A stretch of DNA of 64,000 nucleotides from Struthio camelus (lineage: Eukaryota; Chordata; Aves; Struthioniformes; Struthionidae). Below the pieces are notes generated by a model. That model had not been told where the DNA came from. It was given only the letters and a program-made list of their open reading frames with translations, and ran no database searches. Location of the stretch: positions 5,828,001-5,892,000 of the forward strand of contig NC_090951.1 in NCBI RefSeq assembly GCF_040807025.1. The letters are read 5' to 3'. A program made the translations under genes and the position numbers. Shown piece after piece: positions 37,080 through 47,884 of the stretch; the first letter of the stretch is position 1; every line of letters starts with the position of its first letter.

Positions 37080-37900
37080 ATTAGCCTTTTTCTGTCCTTG
37101 AGAATTCTTGAAAAATGCAGAGGGAGCAACAGCATGGCCTGAAGTGACGTTTTCGAGTCACTGTTTGCACTGGTTGCAAGTGGTTTGTTTTTTTGTTAAG
37201 AACAGTGCTTCCCACTCTAATATCTAAAGCAATCAAGTGATGGCGTTTGGGGTGAAGGGACATAAATACTACATTGGTGCAGGAACATGCAATTCAAAGG
37301 AGATTATGAAACGGTCAACTCCCCACATAAACTTTTGACAAGATTTTTCATGAAAAAAGACTTTTGAAAATGCCGAGTTTTTAAGCCTCTTATTCCCTCA
37401 ATTCATCTATGCCAAGCATGCAACACGATTACACTGCTGTGTATACATTAAAATATAATAATTATTATCATATTTGCTCTGCTTTCCCCCATTCATCTGT
37501 CTTTTGGATTTTCTCTTTCAGGTAGTGAATTGAGTTTGTTTGAGAAATTAAAGGCATTAAGTTGCTTCCTGAGATATGCAGAAGATAGTAATTTCTAACC
37601 CCTTTTTCAGAAAGGGTAAGAGTCTCACACACAGCAGTGGAATAAATACATCACCTTCAGGCCATTTTTCAGTCAGATGCACACCATCATCTTCTTCATC
37701 CTGTTTTCTTTGTTCTCTGTGTCATACACGCATCAGAGATTTCCACATACGCAGGTGGACTGCTGACAGTGCATGCCCACAGGAAACCTGGGACAGATGA
37801 CAACCCCTATTTGCACAGATCACTGTTACGAAATTACTGTGGCTAAAGGACAATAATTTTTTTTCTTGCGTTATAACAAAGAGTCCGGTGTGATTTTCTT

Positions 37901-37913
37901 CCCCCCCCCCCCC
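37901..37913 (+). repeat. C13 homopolymer
   Basis: Run of 13 C followed by acccc; G-rich on the minus strand. Confidence 0.95.
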
Positions 37914-40329
37914 ACCCCGACAGAAAGAAAGCAAAGAAATAAGCACTGTCAGACTTGGCAAGTGTGGGAGCACTGATATGCATTGTCCCACCTCCAATAT
38001 CCCCTCCACACTCCCAGGAATGTAACAGTAAGGAAGAAGGACCAGGTTCTCCCATTTGCACATGGCCCATTATCAGCCAAAGCCAACCAGAGCAGTTCAA
38101 ACTTTGAGTATCACCAAGCTGCCAGTCCTCGCTGCAAACCTTAATGTCAGACGAGATCACCTCCATCACAGGTTTTTGTGGGATAGGATGCTACAAAATC
38201 AAGTAACACAAGTAGGACTTTGAAGTAATTGGTTTTGTAATGTTTTACAATCTTCTAACTAGCACCTTTCAAAGTTAGGTTTTGAAGGAGATGATGGAGA
38301 AAGCATGGAATGACGAGGGGGAGGTTAACAAGACCCACAACATTACATGCCCAAAGAGCTGAGCATGTTCAAACCCATTTCCTGAGCATCTTCATGTTTC
38401 CTTCCTTTACTTCTTTCACTATCTGTCACTTATACTAATCACTGTCATTTTGTTTTTCTTTAGGTCTTCATTCTCACACTCCTTTATCTTTGTTTTATCT
38501 TTCATATCTTATTTTGAAGTTTGAAACTTGAGTTTCTATGCCATGAGGGAAAGTCCCAATCACAGCTGGATTGTCAGGGTGGGAGGAAACATTACCGGAA
38601 TGTAAATCTCTCAGAGACAAAGCAGTTGAATTGAGAGATCACTTCTGAAAGGCTCTGTAGGAAGAGCTAAATTCTTTAAATTTCAGAGCTCCATTTTTTT
38701 TTCTGACCAGTAGAAAAGGCTGAGTTGGCTCCACTAGAATTTGAGCATCATCCTTTGACCACTGAACCTTCCTTATTTTTCTCACTCATGACGGTTGGCA
38801 AGATCAAAGTGCTTAGCTCACAGGATTATTTTCCAGCTTGTTCATTACTCTTTCCAAAGCTAAAGGCAACCAGATAAACAGGCTTATAAATTTGGATCGT
38901 TTAATCTACATCCTCTAGGCATTAAACCTGCTAAGACTGTTTATATTACTGCAATTACTTTCATTCAGGTTGTGAAAGCCAGAATCGTTAGCTTAGGTTA
39001 TGATGACCTATTCAGCATGTTTAAAACCCATTTATCCTATTAAAGAGATTAAAAATGTGTCTCCTTTCATGAGATGTCAGTGATTCTTGATGTATGATTT
39101 AAGTATGCTGTAAAAGTAAAAACAATTACTTCTCTTATAGTCAAAGCCCACTACCACAAGATTGCCAGAATACATCTGTAAATGAAAAGCAACAGCTCTA
39201 ATCTTCAGCATGAATGACAAATGCAATGGCTATTGAAATATTGCCTACGATGGTGTGTGGATACCAGGGAGCACTACATCAGCTGACAAGTTTCAGCAGG
39301 AATAATTACACCTCAGGCTTCTCAGGATCCAATGTGCTGGTTGCTTCCTGTCAGTAGCATTACTTTCTGTTTATTTGTTCTAACTTTTTTAAGAAATGAG
39401 GAAAAAAAGTACTCTGTTAATCTCTGGATTTCTCCATGCCACCCTGCAAGAGCCAAAAATCTTTCGTTTGAACGCTTTCTTCTTGAAGCCTGCCTGAATT
39501 TTATTTCAAATGAAGTTTCTCTGAACTTTCCTAGAAATACGATGACTCTATAACGCAGAATACAGTTGGTTGTTGCATCACTTTGAGAATCTGAAATACA
39601 GCCACAAAACAGGCTAAGCCAGGCAAAGTTTTGTCCTGGAAAGGATCCCAGAGCCAGCCTCCTTCGGAAAAATTACCAAACTGTCGTATTTTTGTCCCAA
39701 ACATATGTAAATATGATTGGAGGTCTGAAGGGCTTACCTACCCGGATGAGTGCTGATGGTCAGATGTTGACCGTGCAATCCAAGTAAATGAAACGTAAGC
39801 CAGTTTAGCTGTACTTGTGCAGCACTGTGCCCATACTAGCTAACTAGAAACATCTAGAAAACAGTCAGTGTGTTTGGAGATCACCAGGACCTGAAAGTTC
39901 CCTGGAAGCATCCCTTTGAAACAAATGATATGTATAAAAAGTAGCACCCCACTCTTTATTTTTCTTAGGCCTCTATAAACAAAAAGCCCATGTTTTTAGG
40001 AGTGAGTACCCCTGGCTTATGTGTGGAAGTTATTCCCTCTCTTCTCAGGATAGCAGGGAGTCAATTGGCAAGATCTTCTGGAGATGTCTCCAATATTCAC
40101 AGAATGACTTAATACAGGAAGAATTACAACAGTCACATAAGTCCAATTTTAAACGCTTCAGTTTTGAAATAACTAAGCTTTTGTTCATGCTTAGTAAATT
40201 AGAAAAAGTGATTGTTTCGATTCCTCCCACCCCTCTTTTTGGCCTCTACTAATGAAAAAAATCAGCCTTGGGTTTATTGTATATGTATGTTATAATATAT
40301 GGATGGCTTTGGCCTGCACAATAAAGTCG

Positions 40330-40500
40330 TGCATAAAACAGGAGTAACTCTGCCAGCATTAAATGACCTGAGTATAACCTGGCTGATTCATAACAGCTGT
40401 AGGGTCTGCTCACTGTCTTACTTCACAGGACTTGAAAGCAGTCTTAGGATTAATCCCTCCTCCCACTGGAGTCAATAGCAAACTCGCTCTCTGCTTCAGG
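40330..40500. repeat. Decayed amniote interspersed repeat fragment
   Basis: Pieces such as caggagtaactctgccagc, and cccactggagtcaatagcaaactc, match the old pattern gagtaactccattgaagtcaatgg and its reverse. Strongly diverged; boundaries approximate. Confidence 0.3.
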
Positions 40501-41811
40501 GACTCTGAGCTCACCACCCTTCTCAAATACCAGTCTTATCCAACCCAAAACTCACTTTTAGAGCCCTCATTTGAAAACCATAACTCTTTGAAACTTTCAT
40601 AGCCATCTTCCTTACCTTCAGTCATATTAACAGTCCTGCTTATTAAAGCTTCTTAAAACACAGCGATGCTCCTTCAGCAGGTGGCCACCAGCACTTGCCC
40701 ATAACGACTTTCTCCCCAGCTGTCCAGTGACATAACCACAGAAATGCCTGATATTTTACAGCTCTCCCCTAGCCTTTCAGTGCTGCCGCTTTCTCTTGCC
40801 ATGCGAGATGAGAAGCACATGCTAGATACAGCTGTCAATGGGGCCCCAGTAAAGATGGCAAAGTGAACCAAACAAAAAAACAAGTAAAACCAAATGACTC
40901 TATAACTCAAAAGTTACATATCCGAAGACCAATTAATAAATAAGAACAGGTGTCAGCCAGAATAATAAACATCAACTAGAAAAGGGTGAGCCCTAGGACA
41001 ACAATCAGGGATTTGTTTGGTAATAAGTGTCCAACATTTAATTTTCCATTACAGCTTGCATTCCTGTATGCCAGAGGCTGAATCCAACAGACACATAAAA
41101 TCTATTTTTTAAAAAAATCATGATTTCTGCAAAATATAATTCCTTTTAAACTACCTGTGTATATGCTTATAAATATACACTCGATTAGAGTGTGCTATTA
41201 AGTGACATTTTAGAGAATTGTTACTAGCCCTTCTTTTTAGGCTAAAGAATTTCTTTTAAGTTTCAGGTTTTTTTCTTCACCATGCTGTACATTTTTTGTT
41301 AGAAATGTTGTCTGCCAAAATACGTCCCAACTAGGGTTTCTTAGTACACCAGTTTCCACTGCTAGAATTAAACAAATATCCTCCCCTCCCACCCCTAGAA
41401 TAGCATTGTAGTAGATCAGCCTTTTTAGAAAGCCAAGGAACTAAACACTTAAATACTGGTCCATAAGAGCATGAGCTAGAATCAGTTTTAACACCTAAGT
41501 GAGTGTGTTGGCCACAAACATCCACAACTTATTCTGTAGTTCTCCCAACCTTCAGACTGAAACAGTTGGATTGTTTGCAAGCAGAGGCATTAGTAAAGAA
41601 AATTTACCTCTAAAACTAGAACCTGTTAAATGATGTATAATTTGATAATGTGTTACAATAGATTTATTTTTAACACACAAAATAAGATCCCTGTGAGAAT
41701 GAAACAATAACAGTCTTCACTACTGCAAATTATTTGAGACTTGCTAAAAATATATTTGTAGTTATTTGGGGAAGCATAAAATGGCTATTTAGAATTTAAA
41801 TCTCTCAGGAT

Positions 41812-41823
41812 GGGGGGGGGGGG
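41812..41823 (+). repeat. G12 homopolymer
   Basis: Run of 12 G in A+T-rich surroundings. Confidence 0.95.
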
Positions 41824-42702
41824 AAATCATGCCTTCCATACAGACATCTAGTTTAATTCATCTGCAACGTGCAAGATAATATTCCTATTAAGGAATGGAA
41901 GGAAAAAAATACAATTTTTAACTACAGTCATGTAACGTAGAAACAAAGTCTGTTAGGAAGATAGTTACATAAAACAGCTAACAGGCTGCTAAGGAGGAAT
42001 TCGGGTTGCATAATGTTTATTAGCCCCTAAGGGCAAAATTCCAGACCACCTAAGTTATACCTAATCTGGGTGTTAAGTGAAAAATAACCACTTCCATTCA
42101 AGATGGAGATCAAGATAGCCTGCTGTTCAGTAGTTCCCTAACCCTGAAGGTATTCAGCACTCTGAGGAGAGCCCCTGGGCGTTACAAGCATCTGCTGCGT
42201 CCCCACGGGAGCTCTCCTGCCAGGCTCTCCCGTGGTGGGCGCCCTGCCACCTTCCTCCTACAAAAACAAGGGCAACATCAGAATTAAGGGAAACCACCTA
42301 GCTGGGTGCAGTCCTGGTCCCCCAAAAGCACAAAGGGTTAGATCAGACAAAAAGTCAGAACAACCCAGCTTCTAAACACAATTTATTATTTATTTCTGCT
42401 GGTAAATAAAAGAAGTTTCTGGGAAAAGGTAAAAGAGGAAGTGGGCAGGGAGACAGAAATAGCCCTCGATTGCCTAAGAGAAGAACGTTTTCGGCCACAT
42501 TTTCTCAGAGGAAAGCAAAAATCTGTCATAGGGAGACTTGCGCAAACCTACCAGGAGCTAAGCCACAGCAGCAGAAGTCATAACAAAATACACAAGACAG
42601 AAGGATTTCCACACCAGGATAAGATTTAAAATAGTGGGCTAAAACTGCTGAGCATCCTCTATGCATTAATAGGAGTCTTGTATTGATATAAAAGATGCAT
42701 AG

Positions 42703-42724
42703 AAAAAAAAAGGGGGGGGGGGGG
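42703..42724 (+). repeat. A9-G13 tract
   Basis: Nine A followed by thirteen G, the same kind of purine junction as at 3362-3384. Confidence 0.95.
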
Positions 42725-43444
42725 AAGGAATATTATGGAGGCAAATTAAATTGTAATTCTGTCAGTCAGCTGATCGAAACAAGTGACATGACTATGACAG
42801 AAGATTAGAGTTTGTTCAGAAAGGGCAGGAAAAGAAGTTCATCTCCATTCAAAGTCTAGAATGACTTTTGACTTTCTACCATCCAACAGGAAATGCTTTT
42901 TGTCATAGCCAGGCCTAGTACAGAGTGCCAAACCAGGGAGATCAGATGAATGCAGCTTTTTTCCCCCCCCAACATATCAGAACCTTCCAAAACAGGACAG
43001 TACGAAGAGCAATGCAAAAAAGGGGTGGGACTTTGTGAGCAGGAAAGCAAGAGCAGCAGAGAGACACTCAACGCTCCTACAATAGATTCAGTGGAAAGGG
43101 AACAACTGAAGGCATAAAGGTGCAAGATGCATGAGACAAGAAGAAGTGGTAGCTCAGAGGACAGACAGCAGACCTCAATAAAGCAGACATGAAGAGTTAC
43201 TGGTCTTAAAGAAGCAAGCACAAACTCTCCCAAAGCAGAGGGGAAAAACAGGAAGAGCATTAAGAGAAACTACTTAAATCATGAATTCTTCATAGACACA
43301 AAACTAAATAAGAAAGTGTACAAGAAGTGTTAGTAAACTCTGATCCCACTTCCAATTAGAAATAAAGAAGTACAAGCATATACAGACAAAACAGACTGTC
43401 CAAGACAGTAATATCAAATTAGCGCTGGGAATACTCACTATTAC

Positions 43445-43462
43445 TTTTTTTTTTTTTTTTTT
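43445..43462 (+). repeat. T18 homopolymer
   Basis: Run of T followed by aaaagg. It lies beyond the candidate HSD17B2 poly(A) site. Confidence 0.95.
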
Positions 43463-43733
43463 AAAAGGAGATTGTTTGCTTCTTGGTGGAAGGCTTGGAA
43501 AAAAATTGAGCAAAGATAGATCAGAAAAATTTATGTTGCTTAGTCTAGCAAAGAGGACATGTCATAAACATTACAGCTGTACTTCACAAAACTTGGGGCA
43601 GGGGGAGAGGAAGTTTAAGAAAGGGTCAATCATTTGTTCTGTCCCTGGCAGACATAAAATTAGTCTGAAGTTGCAGTATTTACATGGATTTATATTAGAC
43701 ATTCAGAAAAATCTTTGCCACAGTAAGACAGCT

Positions 43734-43739
43734 TTTAAT
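43734..43739 (-). terminator. Candidate HSD17B2 poly(A) signal ATTAAA
   Basis: Reading down the minus strand from the stop codon, this is the first AATAAA or ATTAAA hexamer, about 375 bases into the 3' untranslated region. The following 50 bases on the minus strand are T/GT-rich (TGTGG, TTTTTCTG, TGTCT), as expected for a downstream cleavage element. Cleavage would fall near 43720. No transcript evidence is available. Confidence 0.35.
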
Positions 43740-44113
43740 GTTTAAGGTGTTCATGTAATCTCCATTTTCTACTCTCTCTTTTTTTAAGGATCAGGTTAGA
43801 CAGACAACAGCATGTTGGTAGTAGGGCCTCTTGAAGCAGACAGGAACTAGATAACCTCTCGAGATACCTTGCACCAAAGGCAGGACACGAAGGCAGCTTG
43901 CACTGTTAACCCCCAGAGAGGGCTTACTTGGAAGAATTTTGTTTTCTGTTGCTGTATATCTATGACTTTTCCTGAACGTCACACTTAACACAGATTTGCC
44001 TCAGTTTGCAAGGCAGGGTAAACGCAATTTAACAAAGTACAATAAATAGCAGTGTCTTAAAATAGTGTTTGTCTCAGCTATCTCGCCACGTAAGATAAAC
44101 GTGGATGGACACC

Positions 44114-44472
44114 TTAGAGGTTCTTGTTTCTAGCTTCTGACGTTCTCAGTGCCCTTGGGACAGGCTCAGTACTTAGTAACTTACTAATGAAAAAGTCATA
44201 CAACCAGAGAGGAAAGTAGCAAAAGATGCAGAGAGGCATATAAGCCCCTTTGCCGGGAGTATACAAGCCGTGCGGCCTCTTGGCCAGTAAAGCGTGCAGA
44301 ATGTCATTTAGCACAGGGGAGAGGTCAGAGTCACAGTGTGCAGGCATGCGCAGGAGGTAGCTCTTCAGCTCCAGGAGGTAGTCTTCTCCATAATCGCTCC
44401 TCACGCCTGCTGGGAGGTTCTCCATCAGGTCCTTTTCTTGTTTATCCCACAGTTCGGATGTGCCTTGTATAC
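44114..44472 (-). CDS. HSD17B2: HSD17B2 coding exon 5, C-terminus
   Basis: The acceptor is GCTACTACAG|GTATAC; coding runs to TAA at 44116-44114. It encodes residues 276-393: a helical substrate-side region (GTSELWDKQEKDLMENLP, with YGEDY following), the block SPVLNDILHALLAKRP, TPGKGAY, and a hydrophobic stretch (CIFCYFPLWLYDFFISKLL). It ends in PRALRTSEARNKNL. The mammalian protein ends in a KKxx endoplasmic reticulum retrieval signal; this one ends RNKNL, with lysine at -3 and arginine at -5. Confidence 0.94.
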
Positions 44473-47400
44473 CTGTAGTAGCAATCGCCATGAGATAGCA
44501 AATAGAGTTTGGGCTGAACTAGAATATTCATCTATAAAAAACAAAGGTGGTCTTTCCTTACCTCTCAAGCCCCAATTTACATAGTTGTCCTAAACCACGT
44601 GAATGCAGAAACAAAACATATCTAGGTTGTTACAACTGGTTTTACTGGGGTCGGGGGTGGGGGGGGGGTGGAGAGAAATCATGAAGTACAGACAATATGA
44701 AAAGCATGTGGTTTATGCACAATTCTGTTACCACCTATATGTAAGCAAGCTTTCTCACAGCTAAGTCAGTATCTTTTTTCCCTTGCCATCCTGTCCTTAT
44801 TTCCTGTTAAGGAGTACTAATTAGAAATAGCAGCAAAAGGAATATGATTGAAAGGTGCAGCAGGAGATCAGTTTGTAACCCAAACGGGCTCCAGAGAAAT
44901 GTGTTTATAGTGGTGGGAGGAGGAGAATTTGAAACAGAAGGCAGCAGCAGCACATGCGAGAGGAAGTAGAGATGAAATCTTTGAGGTTATATATAGTAAT
45001 ATCAACAGCCAGTAAGCATGATTAAAAGTACTGATGCAAATATTTTGATGCAGGATACAGCTCAAAGAGAACTCTGATACTGAGGAGGGTAGGACTTCAC
45101 AGACTAAAAGTGAGTCCTGAAGTTCTCATGCAGGAAATGCCAGCCATAAAACCCAAGTCAAACACAAAGCGATGCCTGCTTTTTAAACTTTGACAAGGCT
45201 AGAGCAAAGGGAAGTTACCGATTCTATAACGGGGAATAGCTCAGCAATTGCTTTTGAAGACAAACTGTGACCACTGCACAAAACAAGGTTTACAAGGTAT
45301 AACAAGGTTTTCAGTACTCCTCAGTGAGGGTCTTTCCCTAAGTTTTAGTATGTCCCAAAGCAAAAGAGAGCTCTTCTTTCTGCCCAGGAAAAAGCATATA
45401 CTAGCAAAGTAAAGGCAGGCAGTGTGGAGAATTGAAAGGGGTAGTTCTCTTAAAAATAGGTAGGTCTTAATTTCTGTAATGAAAGCAAAGAACGGGGGAA
45501 AGTATGACTGCTGAGGATTATTCCTGGCTCTCTTTGAGGATGCTGGACTACAGGAAAGATCCAAGGAAGAAACAGAACCATCTAAAATGTCAAATACCAA
45601 CCTGTTCTGAAGCCCGATGGATGAATTGCAGCAACTTTAATTCCCCATTTGGAAAGCTCTTGCCTCATTACTCCAGAAAACATGGACAGAGCTGCTTTTG
45701 ATGCACCGTATGCAGCATACTTTGGTAGTGGAATGCCTCCTGCAGGAGCAATATAAACATGATAAAGCTCAACTCCAGATCTTTCCAGCCTTTATTTCAG
45801 TGATTTAGAAGGATGATTACAGCAAAACCAAAATTATGCAGCTCTCACTGAGGTTAAAGACAAGTTAGTGAGGGAATCATTTCTTCCTGTAAGTAAGAGA
45901 AAATAAAAAAAAGTATTTTAAATTAGCACTTGCTTATATCACAGTTATGCTCAGTAACACCTGATAAGATACCTTGTAATGCAGAAAGAATAAACTGTAT
46001 TGCATGTGAGGGTAAAAACTGCTGAGAATTGCAATGACTGTTGGTTTCAGAAACACAGATAACATTAAGCTCATAAACAGTGAAGTGATAGTGTAATACC
46101 CTGGTTTTGTCGTCACTGTAACAGATTTCAAGCTCCCATATAAACCACAGTTCCAACAGGGTACATAATCTCAAATCTAGCTTCATAAAGCCATCTGGTG
46201 TTCCAGTTTTTCCAGCTAATATCAGAAAGACCAGAGGTAACAGGACAAGAGTGAGGAAGACCTTTTTGGACAAATCAAAGTTTGTCCAATTCGGAATCAT
46301 CCCACTGGTGTGCAAGGAATCCCAGAGACCTAACTCAGAAGCAGAACCACTATGGATAGTTATATCCCCTCTTCTCTGATCCCAGCAGCACTTGTTCAGA
46401 TAGAAAAGATAGAAAACAGCAAGTATTTTAGGTGAATTTAAATTAAATCTATATGCTTAAGAAAAAAAATGTTTCCAAAAAAAAATATTTTCCAGATATG
46501 GAGATTTCCTCTGTTTGTTCTTAAAACTGAAAAACCTGCTACTGTTTCAGTCTCAGAAAAATTGAAAGACGTTTTAGGCTGAGCAGCTTCTAGTTTTGTT
46601 CAGTCTCCCTTTAGAAATTCAGCCTGTTTTGTCACTGCACAGAAGATCGCTGCCCAGTTCAGGGGAGTATTGTGGTGCCCCAGGCCATGCTCATGCAGCA
46701 GGGAGGAGGGATCAGACCACGTAAGCCTCCCCTTCCTCAGGGCACCTCGTTCCTCCTTCTGGCTGCACTGGTGGTTGGGCTGGTGCATCCTCTGATATGG
46801 CCTCAGGTTCCAGCGGACCATATTATGTTTGTCTCAACACATTTTAATCTTTTAAAAATATATATTTTGATAATGAAACTCTCAGGTAAGCCACTTGAGC
46901 CATTTATTTGGTTTTGTACTGTGATGACCAAGATGTCTCTGGAGCTTCATACACAGAGTCAGGCCAATTACATGTTAACTTTTCTGCTGTACGCATCTGA
47001 ATGAGTTTGAATTTCAATTAGTTAGAACTAATTGAATCACATATTCTTTCCCTCTGAGGTCAGGCTAACCTTAAGTCCAGTTAAATCAGCGATACACAGA
47101 CAGGAATAGACTCAGCATGATGAGGCCTCACTAACTTTTCTGCGAATATTTTACCAAAGGACCCTCAGACCCTGTGTCTGAAGCTATTCACCAGAACTGG
47201 CCCATGTGTAAGAACATTTATGTTAACAGTTACAGTTTAAGCAGGGTTATTATTGATCCCAGTAACGCCAAATTCTTCAGGGTAAGGAAAAACTCTCCAT
47301 TTATCCCTCCAAGGCAGCTTGAGTACTCATGCTAAGAATGTAAACATCTGCCAAAACACACCTGAACAACAGACAAAGATTTCGTTAAAATGTTGGCACG

Positions 47401-47853
47401 GAACCATGAACATAGGTGGGCAGATGCAAAACATACTTATAACAAAAAGGAAAAAAATAAGAGAAAAAATAAAAGATAACATCAAAGCTAGACTGATGCC
47501 ATATCCTCAGGGTAAGCCATAAACAGAAGGTAATGCCTGCACAAGTCCCCTAGGCAACACAGCAGGATTCAGGTAGGCACAAACACACCAAAATGAGGGT
47601 CGAAGCGGACAAGGCAACAAAAATTTTAGGAGTAGCCAATATGGTAAAGCCTTAAGAAATCTTCATAAAACCAAAATACCTTCCAGCATCATGACATCCT
47701 ACATCTAGCAGGTCTCATTTTCAAATGAGCTTTCTTGCTCCTCAGCTGCTAGCTATTACTATGATGATTATTATTGCTTCCATTTCTACATCTTAGGAAC
47801 TAACATGTCCTCCTAGACTAGGAGGTTGCATCCTAAAGGCACTGGGTTTTGGC

Positions 47854-47884
<31 letters not shown>

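Larger units (their letters stand above)
29707..43733. other. Long intergenic stretch 3' of HSD17B2
   Basis: About 14 kb with no recognised coding exon. Contents noted: T25 at 30690-30714, an (AAAC)/(AACC) run near 36256-36282, T20 at 37060-37079, C13 at 37901-37913, an old repeat fragment at 40330-40500, G12 at 41812-41823, A9-G13 at 42703-42724, and T18 at 43445-43462. Open frames such as 34463-34837 (minus), 37722-38063 (minus) and 42856-43260 (minus) are pyrimidine-rich or otherwise featureless. Confidence 0.45.

Noticed and set aside
37060..37263. Poly-T run as the tail of a minus-strand processed pseudogene
   Set aside because: The sequence beside it on the minus strand has no recognisable gene-derived frame and no clear target-site duplication.
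42856..43260. 134-codon minus-strand frame beyond the HSD17B2 3' end
   Set aside because: Pyrimidine-rich strand with Leu/Ser/Cys-rich translation, no domain, and no splice relation to HSD17B2.
45923..46315. 130-codon minus-strand frame inside HSD17B2 intron 3
   Set aside because: It begins with TTG rather than ATG, a few frames of this length are expected by chance in 64 kb, and no protein features are recognised.
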